Shown here: in pieces, positions 1-8,362 of the stretch | Position numbering within the stretch: the first letter of the stretch is position 1 | Layout of the letters: each line of letters begins with the position of its first letter | Origin: Arthrobacter rhizosphaerae | GTDB lineage: Bacteria; Actinomycetota; Actinomycetes; Actinomycetales; Micrococcaceae | Assembly: GCF_023062595.1 (NCBI RefSeq) | Contig: NZ_JALLAN010000008.1 | Location: 1-64,000 of the forward strand | DNA length: 64,000 nucleotides | Direction: 5' to 3' | Notes under the pieces: generated by a model | What the model saw: only the letters and a program-made list of their open reading frames with translations | Told to the model about the DNA's origin: nothing | The model's database searches: none | Program-made: the position numbers and the translations under genes

Positions 1-492
1 GACGTCGAAGCTGACCAGGGCTCCTTCCTCGCGGGCGTACTCGATGGCAGTGAAAGTGGCGTCCTCAGCTGAGCTGGAGAGCGAGGCTGTGATCCCTGTG
101 ACATGGACGACGCCGGCCTCCGCGATCTGATCGCGACGGATGTCCGCCGGGGTGAGGCGGCTGCCTGCGCTGGCGTGTCGATAGAACAGGACCTGGGTGG
201 TGTTCGGTGTGCGGTGGTCTTTGACCATCAGCCCGGTGGGCGCCGGGTCGAGGATCGCATGGGTCTGGATTCCCTCGGCCCGCAGTTCCCGCTCGATACG
301 CCGCCCGAGGGAGTCGTCGCCGACCCTGCCCGCCCAGAGGACCGGCACGCCCAGCCGGCTGAGGCCGATCGCAACGTTACTGTCCGCACCACCAATGCCT
401 ATCCTGGCCTCGCTGGTCGTCTCTATACCTCCGGGTGACACCGTCCGAAACAAGGCCATCGTCTCACCAAAGGTGTATACGCGCCGCCTCAT
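1..492 (-). CDS. kdgK: PfkB-family sugar kinase, probable 2-keto-3-deoxygluconate kinase (3' part outside window)
   Basis: Translating the minus strand from the ATG at 492 gives 164 open codons running off the left edge, so only the N-terminal half is seen. It begins MRRRVYTFGETMALF and contains the PfkB substrate-binding signature GIGGADSNVAIGLSRLG followed by VGDDSLG. Family knowledge: these kinases phosphorylate 2-keto-3-deoxygluconate to KDPG with ATP. The start overlaps the stop of the KDPG aldolase gene by 4 bp (ATGA, 489-492), so the two consecutive pathway steps are translationally coupled. The substrate is inferred mainly from this neighbour; a fructokinase or another KDG-like kinase is possible. 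The C-terminal GAGD catalytic motif cannot be checked here. Confidence 0.85.
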   Translation of the reverse strand, partial: MRRRVYTFGETMALFRTVSPGGIETTSEARIGIGGADSNVAIGLSRLGVPVLWAGRVGDDSLGRRIERELRAEGIQTHAILDPAPTGLMVKDHRTPNTTQVLFYRHASAGSRLTPADIRRDQIAEAGVVHVTGITASLSSSAEDATFTAIEYAREEGALVSFDV

Positions 493-1097
493 TGCAGTGT
501 CCTCAGGGCGTTTTTGCAAGTGTTCACGATTTTCTCGAAGGATCCGGCGGCGATGAGGGAGCGACTTGCTATCCAGCTCCCGCCCACTGCAAGGACTGAA
601 GGGCGGAGGAGGTAGTCTGCGACCTCCTCGAGGGGGATCCCTCCGGAGGGCAGGAACGTGGTGTCGGGAAAGACCGCGGTCAGTGCGTCGATGAAGCCGA
701 CGCCCCCCAGATGTGCGGCGGGGAAGATCTTCACGGTGTGGACCCCGGCGGCGCGGGCAGTCATCAGTTCCGTGGCAGTGGCGACCCCGGGGAACCACGG
801 AAGGCCGTGCTCCAGGGCGCTCCGATGAACACCATCGTCCCAACCGGGACTGATGAGGAACTCGGCGCCGGCATCGGTGACGCGGGCGACATCGGATGCG
901 GAGAGAACAGTTCCCGCACCCACAGTGAGTCCGGGGATCCGCGCAAGGCGGCGGATCACCTCTATTGCCGCTCCGGTGCGCAGAGTCACCTCGACCTGGG
1001 TGATGCCCCCTTCCAGAAGTGCCGCGCCAAGGGCCTCCGCGTGCCCGGCGTTATCGACCACCGCGATCGGAAGCAATGGTCCCATCACGATGCTCAT
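489..1097 (-). CDS. eda: 2-dehydro-3-deoxy-phosphogluconate (KDPG) aldolase
   Basis: Class I aldolase of 202 residues that splits KDPG into pyruvate and glyceraldehyde 3-phosphate. Visible family signatures are the Glu in QVEVTLRT (about residue 36), GAGTVLS, the Schiff-base Lys in HTVKIFPA (about residue 123) and the phosphate-binding LPSGGI. I chose the ATG at 1097 because it forms an ATGA overlap with the stop of the upstream dehydrogenase; an in-frame ATG at 1109 also exists but would lie deeper in that gene. It is the third gene of the minus-strand keto-deoxy-sugar operon. A KDPGal aldolase role (galactose branch) cannot be excluded from sequence alone. Confidence 0.88.
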   Translation of the reverse strand: MSIVMGPLLPIAVVDNAGHAEALGAALLEGGITQVEVTLRTGAAIEVIRRLARIPGLTVGAGTVLSASDVARVTDAGAEFLISPGWDDGVHRSALEHGLPWFPGVATATELMTARAAGVHTVKIFPAAHLGGVGFIDALTAVFPDTTFLPSGGIPLEEVADYLLRPSVLAVGGSWIASRSLIAAGSFEKIVNTCKNALRTLQ

Positions 1098-1855
1098 CGT
1101 CCGAGCCATCCGCCGTCGACCGGGAGGATCACGCCGCTGATATAGCGGGCAGCGTCAGAGGACAAGAAAACAGCTGCGCCACCGAGATCCTCCGGCTCGC
1201 CCCACCTGGCCGCGGGGATCCGGTCCAGGATGGCTTGGGTCCTGGCGGGGTCCGCCCGCAGTGCAGCCGTGTTGTCGGTGGCGATATATCCGGGTGCGAT
1301 CCCGTTGACCGTCACCCCCGACGCAGTCCATTCGTTGGCCAGAGCCCGGATCAGTCCGGCGACCGCTGACTTGGACGCGGTGTACCCGGGAACGTTGATC
1401 CCTCCCTGGAAGGAGAGCAGTGACGCAGTGAAAATGATACGTCCACTCCCCCGGGCCAGCATCCCGCGTCCAATAAGCTGAGTGAGGATGAACTGGCTGG
1501 TGAGGTTTATCTGGATCACCCGCGAAAAGGAGTCCACCGAGTGCTCCGCTGCCGGCGCCCGCTCGATCGTGCCCGCGTTGTTGATGAGAATATCGATCGG
1601 CGTGCCGCTGCCGGCCAGGCCGGACCCGAATGAAGCCACGGCATCAGGGTCCGCGAAGTCCACCCGGTGCCCGGAAAACGACCGACCGTGCGACTCGACA
1701 GCTTCCTGCACGGCTGATCCCTGTGGATCCAGTGTCGCCGAGACCGCCACAATATCGGCACCGGCGGCCGCTAGGGAGTCCGCCATCGCCAACCCGATAC
1801 CGCGGCTGGCCCCGGTGATAAGCGCCGTTTTCCCTCTCAGATCGAAAGAGCTCAT
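1094..1855 (-). CDS. kduD: KduD-like short-chain dehydrogenase (2-keto-3-deoxygluconate 5-dehydrogenase type)
   Basis: Classical SDR of 253 residues. The Rossmann motif TGASRGIG lies near residue 15, NNAG near 90, the active-site Ser in TASLLS, and YTASK supplies the catalytic Tyr and Lys (about 157-161). The tail PAARWGEPEDL...LPVDGGWLGR strongly resembles KduD, which interconverts 2,5-diketo-3-deoxygluconate and KDG in uronate catabolism. ATGA overlaps join it to the dehydrogenase gene upstream (1852-1855) and the aldolase downstream (1094-1097). The neighbouring KDG kinase and KDPG aldolase support a uronate or pectin-type pathway. A 2-keto-3-deoxy-L-fuconate dehydrogenase is an alternative, given the fucosidase nearby. 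Confidence 0.8.
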   Translation of the reverse strand: MSSFDLRGKTALITGASRGIGLAMADSLAAAGADIVAVSATLDPQGSAVQEAVESHGRSFSGHRVDFADPDAVASFGSGLAGSGTPIDILINNAGTIERAPAAEHSVDSFSRVIQINLTSQFILTQLIGRGMLARGSGRIIFTASLLSFQGGINVPGYTASKSAVAGLIRALANEWTASGVTVNGIAPGYIATDNTAALRADPARTQAILDRIPAARWGEPEDLGGAAVFLSSDAARYISGVILPVDGGWLGR

Positions 1856-2877
1856 GACTGTGCGCCTCCGACATCGACGAGTACCTTCAGTGCGGCCCCT
1901 GTTTCCAGCTTCTCGAACGCGGACTGCACTGCGTTCAACGGGACGATCTCCGTGATGAGCTGCTCGGCGGGTATCACCCCGGCTGCGATGAGCCTTACGG
2001 CTTCCTCGAAATCGGTGCGCTGGTAGACCCGGGCACCGAGAATCCGCAGCTCGCGCCAGAACACCCGTTGAAGGTCCACCGGGCGCGGTTCGGGGTGGAT
2101 CGCGACTACGACGACGGTACCGCGCACTTTTGCCAGGGAGGTCGCGGTGTGGATTGCTGCCGCTGCGCCGGCGACCTCGAAGACAACGTCGGCGCCCGCT
2201 CCGTCCGTCCAGTCCGCTACCCACGCGGCGGGATCGATTTCACCCGGATCGACTGTGGTCAGGCCGAGCTCCCGCGCCAGCGCCCGCCGGCCCGGATCCA
2301 GCTCGATGACTGCCACATCGGCACCCACGTTTCGAGCGACGGTCGCGATCAGAACACCAATCGGTCCAGCACCGATAACGACAGCCCGCTGTCCGCTGCT
2401 GAGCTCTGAGCGGCGCACGTCATGGACCGCGACAGCGACGGGCTCCACCAGCGCCGCATGAGCGAGTGATACCCCCTCTGGCGCGCGGACCAGAAGCTCT
2501 GAAGGGACGACCCACTGCTGCTGCAACGCGCCTGCGGTGTCGATTCCGACGAACTGGAGATTCTGGCAAATATGGGTGTGGCCCGCCAGGCAGGCCGGAC
2601 ACGTGTTGTCCCAGATCAACGGCATCACGGTCACAACGTCACCGATCCGCCACCCGGTGACGTCCGCACCGATCTCTGTGATGGCCCCGACCATCTCGTG
2701 GCCGATGACGGCCGGTTTCGTCACCCTCGAATCCATATGTCCATGGAAGATATGGAGGTCCGTTCCGCAGAGTCCGACATATGCCGGTTCGACCCTGACG
2801 GTGCCCGGACGAACCGGTTCAGGCTCGACATCGGTGAGGGCGAACGTCCGTTCGCCGGTATAGGTGACAGCTTGCAT
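1852..2877 (-). CDS. Zinc-binding medium-chain dehydrogenase (sugar-acid/polyol type)
   Basis: MDR-superfamily NAD(P)-dependent dehydrogenase of 341 residues. It shows the catalytic Zn site CGTDLHIFHG...GHE, a four-Cys structural Zn lobe reduced to a CPACLAGHTHIC cluster, and the Rossmann motif VIGAGPIGVL. The start MQAVTYTGE at 2877 follows a good AGGAG ribosome-binding site; upstream in-frame codons lack one. As first gene of the ATGA-linked operon it probably oxidises or reduces a sugar acid (for example L-galactonate or an aldonate) feeding the KDG route. Close relatives include sorbitol, threonine and L-galactonate dehydrogenases, so the exact substrate is unknown. Confidence 0.8.
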   Translation of the reverse strand: MQAVTYTGERTFALTDVEPEPVRPGTVRVEPAYVGLCGTDLHIFHGHMDSRVTKPAVIGHEMVGAITEIGADVTGWRIGDVVTVMPLIWDNTCPACLAGHTHICQNLQFVGIDTAGALQQQWVVPSELLVRAPEGVSLAHAALVEPVAVAVHDVRRSELSSGQRAVVIGAGPIGVLIATVARNVGADVAVIELDPGRRALARELGLTTVDPGEIDPAAWVADWTDGAGADVVFEVAGAAAAIHTATSLAKVRGTVVVVAIHPEPRPVDLQRVFWRELRILGARVYQRTDFEEAVRLIAAGVIPAEQLITEIVPLNAVQSAFEKLETGAALKVLVDVGGAQS

Positions 2878-2999
2878 GCGTTGATTCTCCTGAAATCCGT
2901 TCCCAGGCGCGCCGATGATTCGCACGCCCTCCAAGGGGTTGATAATTCGTGTCATTCCGCCAACCGGAGTCGGCTCAGTGAAGGGGCGTTAGCGGCCCG

Positions 3000-3263
3000 T
3001 TAGTCGTTCTGGTCCTTACCGGATGCCAGGCGGCTGACGACCAGCGCACCGAGGATGATCGCGCCGTACTTCGGGTAGAGATCAGCCGGCTGAGACACCG
3101 TGACGTCCAGCTTGTTCCCTTGTATTCCTGAGGGATGCCGTCGTTGGACACGGTCCAGACCTGGTCTTACCGGTCCGGGGAACGGCCTTGCCGGCTTGCT
3201 CGAGCACCTGCTGGGTTCCGCAGAGTGCAAGGCTGGAAACCACGCGTCCGCTCGAATACGCAC
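3000..3263 (-). pseudogene. C-terminal remnant of a sugar ABC-transporter substrate-binding protein (frameshifted)
   Basis: The last ~45 codons of the minus strand read NKLDVTVSQPADLYPKYGA followed by IILGALVVSRLASGKDQND, which resembles the C-terminal lobe of ribose-type periplasmic binding proteins. Upstream, matching pieces lie in other frames: SSLALCGTQQVLEQAGKAV, then VSNDGIPQEYKG, then NKLDV. That implies at least two frameshifts. No start codon with a ribosome-binding site belongs to it. It lies just upstream of the keto-deoxy-sugar operon, so it may be the relic of that operon's own transporter. The family assignment rests on a short stretch and is tentative. Confidence 0.4.
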
Positions 3264-4053
3264 GAAACTGACCTTCTACTTTCTAATGGCCCTCCTGGTC
3301 GAGGTCAGAACACTATAGACAGAACATTCATCATATGTCTACACGGATTAAATACAGTTTTCCTTGGGAATCGACACCAAAGATAAGATCAATTGACTTC
3401 CAAACGCCATTGTTGACTGGATCGGGTGGTTCGCCGCACGGCGACCTGCTACGTCCCACTGAGCATCGCTCCGAGCACGCGCAGATCGCCTAAGGGTCGG
3501 AGGCTGAAGGATAGATCAGATGTGCTTTTTCAAGAGTTGCACTAACACATTTGGTCGTATTTCGACGGATGCATCCGGACTTCTTCCGAACACGACTTGG
3601 AGTGTATTGCGAACGATCGTTATTGAGCCCAGAACCAAGGCAGCGTTTTTTAGCCGCTAGGCCGAAAAATTGAGACGCCCCAATCGCGAACATCGCCCGC
3701 CACTCGCCCACATCACCTGGCGCTTACTTCTTCGGGCGGCAATGGGACACCCAAGGTCGCTATTCACTGTCCCGGCCTCCCGCACACGACTCCAGGCTGG
3801 GCTGCTGAGATGACGAGGTGCGCACAAGAGTCGTCGCCCGCGGCGGAAGCGTCGAGTTCAAGGCATCTACTTCGGACCCGGCCGCGACTACAGCCAGCCT
3901 GAAGCGAGACACCATCATGGACGCCGGGCTCGCGGTCACGCCCGTCACGGCCGACCGTGACGAATAGAAATTCCTCGTTCGGTTGCCCATCGAGGGACCG
4001 CGCTCCCCAGGCCGCCGGGGCTGTCCTGCGGTGGCCCAGCACGGATATCCTCT
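3264..4053. other. Decayed intergenic region without a supportable gene
   Basis: About 790 bp between the sugar-binding-protein remnant and the fucosidase stop. It is visibly more AT-rich than its surroundings near 3300-3420. Only short, unconvincing reading frames occur on either strand. A plus-strand frame ending at about 3966 (VEFKASTSDPAATTASLKR) has protein-like composition but no recognisable family or start. I read this as degraded remains of former genes; it probably also holds the promoter of the minus-strand dehydrogenase operon. Confidence 0.5.
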
Positions 4054-5592
4054 TTATCCGTGTAAGAAGTCTTGACGGGGTGGCCGAGCCTCGTCTTCGA
4101 GGTAGAGCCGTACGACCGGACCCGCTGCCGTCGCCGATTGGGCCGGCAACGTCACATCAAGCGACTCAGCGGATCGCTGCCAAGCAACGTCTTCGGCAGA
4201 ACCGAGGACTCGAACCTCCCGGATTCCGCGGGTAAGGAGCCCGGCGCCGCTTCCAAACGATCGGATTCTGGCTATTCCGTCCTGCGGATGTGCGAGCAAT
4301 GTTGCGTAAACGTAGTCGCCGGTAACGTCGGTTCGTGTGGTGAAGCGAACGTCGGCGGCCGTGTACTCGGGCGAGGAGCTGTCAACGAATGAGCCGACCG
4401 TGACCTCGGTCGGGCCCTCGCCGGGAATTGTCCACGGTCGGCTGCCGTAGATCGCTTCGCCGTTTCGGGTCAGCCACTCCCCGATGCCTTGGAGGAGCCG
4501 ACGTTCCTCTTCCGGGATGGTGCCATCTGGCTTCGGTCCGACGTTCAGGAGGAGCACGCCGTTCTTTGAGACGGTGTCAGCCAGTTCGGCAATCAGCTCG
4601 TGCGCGCCCTTGTACTCGTGTCCCTCCACCCAGCTCCACGCTGTTCGCGACACCGACGTGTCGTTTTGCCAAACGTCGTCGCGGATACCGCCCATGGTTC
4701 CGCGTTCGATGTCGTAGACAGCGCTCCCTTTCGCGAAGGCGTTCCACTTGAAATTGATGACGACCTCACGGCCCCACTCGGCGGCGCGGTTGTAGTAGTA
4801 CGCGGCGAAGCGCCTCAGGTACGGCTCGAAGGCCGGCGACTCGATCCACCAATCGAAGTAGAAGATCTGCGGCCGGTACTTGTCGACGATCTCGACGCAT
4901 CGCAGGAGCCAGTCCTCGAGGAAGCGCTCATTCGGCGCGATCTCTTCACGTTGGGCCGGACCGTAGAAGTCCGCGTAGGCGGGATCGCGAACGTCGGAGT
5001 CGAACCGGCTCCCTCCGTTCATGAAGAACCAGTGCTCTGCGCGATGACTCGACGCGCCGAGAACCATCCACGCACGATCGACTGCGTCGCCGAGCTGACG
5101 GAAGATGTCCTGGCGCGGGCCCATCTTCGTTACGCTCCACCGCGAACGCCCGGTGTCGTACAGGGCGAAACCGTCGTGGTGCTCGGCCACCGGGACCACG
5201 AACTGCGCGCCGGCCTCTTTGAAGAGCGCGGCCCAGTCGTCGGGCTGGAATTTGTCCATCGTGAAGCTCGGGATGAAGTCCTTGTAGCCGAACGCATTCT
5301 GCGGTCCGTAGGTCTCGACATGATGCTCGAATGCCTTGGTCCCTTCGAGGTACATCGAGCGGGAATACCACTCGTCGCCAAAGGCGGGGACGGAGAACAC
5401 TCCCCAGTGGAGGAAGATCCCGAATTTGCCGTCGTGGTACCACAGCGGTGCCCGGTACCTCTGCAGCGATTCCCAGGTCGAGTCGTAGGGCCCGGCGTCG
5501 ATGACCTGCTTCACTCCGGCCAAGGCTGCGGTGTTATCAGAAATATCGACCGGCTCGGGGAGGTCGTCAGGGTTTATCAAGGGCAACGTCAT
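4054..5592 (-). CDS. GH29 alpha-L-fucosidase, cytoplasmic
   Basis: Retaining exo-alpha-L-fucosidase of 512 residues. Family signatures: KFGIFLHWGVFSVPAFGDEW near residue 56, VPVAEHHDGFALYD near 133, the KYRPQIFYFDWW segment near 245 carrying the Asp expected to be the nucleophile, and NVGPKPDGTIPEEE near 372. A C-terminal beta-sandwich-like part follows the TIM-barrel region. There is no signal peptide, so it should act in the cytoplasm on imported oligosaccharides. The start at 5592 has an AAGGA ribosome-binding site. It is divergent from the secreted beta-helix gene, and a LacI-type operator lies between them (5700-5717). Confidence 0.93.
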   Translation of the reverse strand: MTLPLINPDDLPEPVDISDNTAALAGVKQVIDAGPYDSTWESLQRYRAPLWYHDGKFGIFLHWGVFSVPAFGDEWYSRSMYLEGTKAFEHHVETYGPQNAFGYKDFIPSFTMDKFQPDDWAALFKEAGAQFVVPVAEHHDGFALYDTGRSRWSVTKMGPRQDIFRQLGDAVDRAWMVLGASSHRAEHWFFMNGGSRFDSDVRDPAYADFYGPAQREEIAPNERFLEDWLLRCVEIVDKYRPQIFYFDWWIESPAFEPYLRRFAAYYYNRAAEWGREVVINFKWNAFAKGSAVYDIERGTMGGIRDDVWQNDTSVSRTAWSWVEGHEYKGAHELIAELADTVSKNGVLLLNVGPKPDGTIPEEERRLLQGIGEWLTRNGEAIYGSRPWTIPGEGPTEVTVGSFVDSSSPEYTAADVRFTTRTDVTGDYVYATLLAHPQDGIARIRSFGSGAGLLTRGIREVRVLGSAEDVAWQRSAESLDVTLPAQSATAAGPVVRLYLEDEARPPRQDFLHG

Positions 5593-5660
5593 TGTGGATC
5601 CTTCTCGCGAGTGTCATTGAAATCTAGGTCGTTCTTGGACCAGACCGACCGCATGGTGGG

Positions 5661-5692
5661 TTGACAGCCTGGGGGTTCTGCGGGACAGTGTA
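5661..5692 (+). promoter_or_regulatory. Candidate promoter of the beta-helix gene
   Basis: A perfect TTGACA lies at 5661-5666. A weak -10 region around 5686-5692 contains TGTA. The transporter promoter at 9378 has TGTA at the same 28-bp offset from its TTGACA, and in both cases the operator begins 41-43 bp after the -35 start. The shared geometry supports a real, LacI-controlled promoter. Confidence 0.5.
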
Positions 5693-5699
5693 CCCCAGT

Positions 5700-5717
5700 C
5701 CTTGGAACGCTCCAAGG
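5700..5717. promoter_or_regulatory. LacI-type operator in the fucosidase/beta-helix divergent region
   Basis: CCTTGGAACGCTCCAAGG has 7-bp perfect arms around an ACGC centre, the typical shape of LacI/GalR-family operators with a central CG. Variants occur at 8295-8308 (before the LacI gene) and 9421-9434 (before the transporter operon). Its position just downstream of the predicted -10 suggests repression. Confidence 0.7.
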
Positions 5718-5748
5718 ATGTCACTGTTCAAAGGAGAATGGACATCCC

Positions 5749-8202
5749 ATGCTGAAAAGTCCGAAACGTCCCCGAGCCATGCTTTCCCTCCTCACCGCCG
5801 TGCTCCTCACGGTGGCGGCACAAAGCAACGCCGGGGTGGCAAACGCCGCAGGAACAGACCACTTCGTTGATTGCTCGGCCAGCACGAATGGCCTGGGGAC
5901 CCAGGCGAGTCCGTGGAATTCGCTGGCACCGGTGAACTCCCTGCAGTTCGGGCCTGGAGAACGCGTCCTGTTCAAGGCAGGAACGACCTGCGTTGGTCAG
6001 CTGACACCGTCCGGGTCGGGAGCGGCAGGAAGCCCCGCCGTCATGACGAGCTATGGAGTGGGTGCCAAGCCGGTCATCGACGGTGCCGGCGTTGTGGGCG
6101 CGGTGATCAAACTCCTGAATGTCCAGCAGTGGCAGCTCTCGGGCCTCGAGGTCCGAAACGCCGCGGCGTCCCCCGCGTTCAGGTCGGGAGTGCTGGTCGA
6201 GAACTCTTCGGGGACGACGCTCTCGGGCATCTCCATCACCGACATGACCGTTCGCAATATCTCCGGATGGTCAGGCGGCTGGTACTCGTCGAACGCGGGT
6301 GTCGCCATCCAGACCGACCACACCACGCCGGTCTCGACCTGGAACGACATCCTCATCGCCAACAACACCTTCGACCACGTCGACCGCATCGCAATTGCCG
6401 TCACACCAGACCGCGATGGCGAGGGTGTTGGGCAGACCACGAATGTTCGAATCCTGAACAACAACATCCGGTACTCGGGTGGCGACGACATCCTGGTTGT
6501 CCACGGTGCCGGCACGCTCATCGACGGAAACGATGCGGCGTACGGCGGGTTCAAAGCGATAACCGAATGCCCGCCCTCCGGGAATTACTGCAATAGGGCG
6601 GCAGCGTCGATCTGGAATGCCGGCAGCGATGACACGATGATCCAGAACAACACGGTCGCGTGCTCCATCAACCAGCAGGACGGCCAGGCGTTCGACGTTG
6701 ACTGGGGCAACCACAATACGACAATCCAGTACAACTACTCGCGCAACAACTCCGGCGGCTTCCTGATGATGATGCCGAAAATCTCGGGCTGGACCGAAGA
6801 ACCCCGCTCTGCACTGGGGAGCGATGGAACGGTCGTCCGCTACAACGTGAGCGAAGACGACACGAACACGGCCGGCTGCCCGAACCACACCACCTTCAAC
6901 CGAGCTCACAACGTGATCGACTTTTCAGGGCCCATTCCCAACCGGAGTGACTCGGCCGCGCCGCTTCCAGACATCTACAACAACACGATCTACATCTCTT
7001 CCGGACAGCCGACGTCGGTGACTGGAACGCGATCCGGCACCACGCAGTCCGGTTCCTACAAGTTCCGAAACAACCTGGTGCTGAACTTCGGATCCAAGGG
7101 CTACCTGCAGACGACAGGTTCCGTGTTCGCCAACAACCTGCTGTACGGGCCGCGCAACTTCAACGAGCCGACAACGGGGACGATCTACTTGTCTCCTCAG
7201 CTGGTCGGTCCGCTGCAATCGGCGACCCAGGCCTCGGTCGGGGCGGCGGCCTATCAGCCGCGCGAATCGTCGCCCGCCATGGGCGCCGGTGTTGCGATCC
7301 CCTCCAACGGCGGCCGGGATTTCGCCGGCAAACCGATTGCGGCGGTCCCCAGTATCGGCGCCTACGAGACCGCCACCACGAATCTGGTTGCAAATGGCAG
7401 CTTTGATTCCGGATCTCTCACCCCGTGGACGCTCAGCGGGTCAGGATCGTCGCTGACCACGAGCACCCGGTTCAACGGCACCGCGGCCCTGCAGACCGGC
7501 AACGCGAACAGCGGAGTCCAGAACATCGTCAGCGGGCTCACCCCATCGACCACGTATCTCTTGTCGGCCTGGACCAAGGTCGCGGTCGTCGGCGAGCAGG
7601 TGGCCATCGGGGTCAAGAACCACGGTGGAACGGAGACCTACAGCAAATCGACCGACACGGCCTGGGCGCTTACTACCGTTCCGTTCACCACGGGACCGAG
7701 CAGCACGACCGCGACGATCTACTGCTACAAGAACTCCGGGACGGGCCCGGGCTTCTGCGACGACTTCAGCATCGTGAAGCTGACGAACCCCGCAAACCTG
7801 GTGGCGAACGGGGACTTCGAGACCGGCTCGCGAACGCCGTGGGGCCTGTCGTCGACGGTCCCCGTGAGCGTCACGGCCTCAGCTGCCCACAGCGGGTCGT
7901 TCGGGCTCGCGACGGGACCGGCGAACAGTGGTGTGCAGCAAACCATCACCGGACTCCAACCCGGCACGACCTACGTCCTCACGGGGTGGCTCCGTGCCGC
8001 GTTAGGCGAGGAGATTGCCCTCGGCGTCAAGTCCTTCGGTGCCGCCGAGTCCTTCCATCAGGTGGCCGGGGCGACATACGCACCGGCGGCGGTGGTGTTC
8101 ACCACGGGCACCGCCAGCACGCAAGCAACCGTCTACTGCTACAAAGGCACGGGATCGGCGGCGGGGGCATGCGATGACCTCGCGGTGACCGCTGTGGGCT
8201 AG
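5749..8202 (+). CDS. Secreted right-handed parallel beta-helix protein with two C-terminal carbohydrate-binding-like repeats
   Basis: Protein of 817 residues. It opens with a Sec signal peptide (positive KSPKRPR, hydrophobic MLSLLTAVLLTVAA, cleavage expected after VANAAG). Residues ~38-540 show parallel beta-helix features: NG/NN-rich short repeats such as NNTFDHV, LNNNIRYSGG and IQNNTVAC. Two homologous C-terminal modules (~543-680 and ~682-817) share NLVANGxFxxGxxxPW, NSGVQ, GLxPxTTYxLxxW and ATxYCYK...CDD, as in CBM4/9-like folds. Family members include pectate-lyase-like enzymes, but I see no catalytic motif that fixes the activity. It is probably the extracellular polysaccharide-attacking component of this locus. 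Confidence 0.85.
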   Translation: MLKSPKRPRAMLSLLTAVLLTVAAQSNAGVANAAGTDHFVDCSASTNGLGTQASPWNSLAPVNSLQFGPGERVLFKAGTTCVGQLTPSGSGAAGSPAVMTSYGVGAKPVIDGAGVVGAVIKLLNVQQWQLSGLEVRNAAASPAFRSGVLVENSSGTTLSGISITDMTVRNISGWSGGWYSSNAGVAIQTDHTTPVSTWNDILIANNTFDHVDRIAIAVTPDRDGEGVGQTTNVRILNNNIRYSGGDDILVVHGAGTLIDGNDAAYGGFKAITECPPSGNYCNRAAASIWNAGSDDTMIQNNTVACSINQQDGQAFDVDWGNHNTTIQYNYSRNNSGGFLMMMPKISGWTEEPRSALGSDGTVVRYNVSEDDTNTAGCPNHTTFNRAHNVIDFSGPIPNRSDSAAPLPDIYNNTIYISSGQPTSVTGTRSGTTQSGSYKFRNNLVLNFGSKGYLQTTGSVFANNLLYGPRNFNEPTTGTIYLSPQLVGPLQSATQASVGAAAYQPRESSPAMGAGVAIPSNGGRDFAGKPIAAVPSIGAYETATTNLVANGSFDSGSLTPWTLSGSGSSLTTSTRFNGTAALQTGNANSGVQNIVSGLTPSTTYLLSAWTKVAVVGEQVAIGVKNHGGTETYSKSTDTAWALTTVPFTTGPSSTTATIYCYKNSGTGPGFCDDFSIVKLTNPANLVANGDFETGSRTPWGLSSTVPVSVTASAAHSGSFGLATGPANSGVQQTITGLQPGTTYVLTGWLRAALGEEIALGVKSFGAAESFHQVAGATYAPAAVVFTTGTASTQATVYCYKGTGSAAGACDDLAVTAVG

Positions 8203-8216
8203 TCATCATCTCGATC

Positions 8217-8251
8217 TGTGGCTGTGTCGGCAACTCACCGACACAGCCACA
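8217..8251 (+). terminator. Hairpin after the beta-helix gene
   Basis: A perfect 14-bp stem (TGTGGCTGTGTCGG at 8217-8230 with its complement at 8238-8251) around a 7-nt loop starts 15 bp after the stop codon. There is no T-run, so it is either a GC-rich actinobacterial terminator or a 3' stabiliser that separates this gene from the LacI gene. Confidence 0.65.
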
Positions 8252-8294
8252 CATCGCGCCGCACCGCATCGCTGTCCTTGGTACGCTGCTGTCT

Positions 8295-8308
8295 TTGGTA
8301 CGCTCCAA
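8295..8308. promoter_or_regulatory. LacI-type operator before the regulator gene
   Basis: TTGGTACGCTCCAA matches the operators at 5702-5715 and 9421-9434. A second copy of its left half (TTGGTACGCT) lies at 8279-8288. The site is 55 bp upstream of the LacI start, which suggests autoregulation. Confidence 0.6.
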
Positions 8309-8362
8309 ATAGGCCGCCGGCCGATGAATCTTCAGGCAAGCGACAAGGATCAAAGGACGGGA

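Noticed and set aside
4200..4240. tRNA-like string GAGGACTCGAACCTCCC
   Set aside because: It resembles a T-arm but lies inside the fucosidase coding sequence with no matching acceptor or anticodon arms; not an attachment site copy.
4600..5664. Long plus-strand open frame opposite the fucosidase
   Set aside because: It is antisense to a clear GH29 enzyme, has no recognisable domain and reflects high-GC codon bias.
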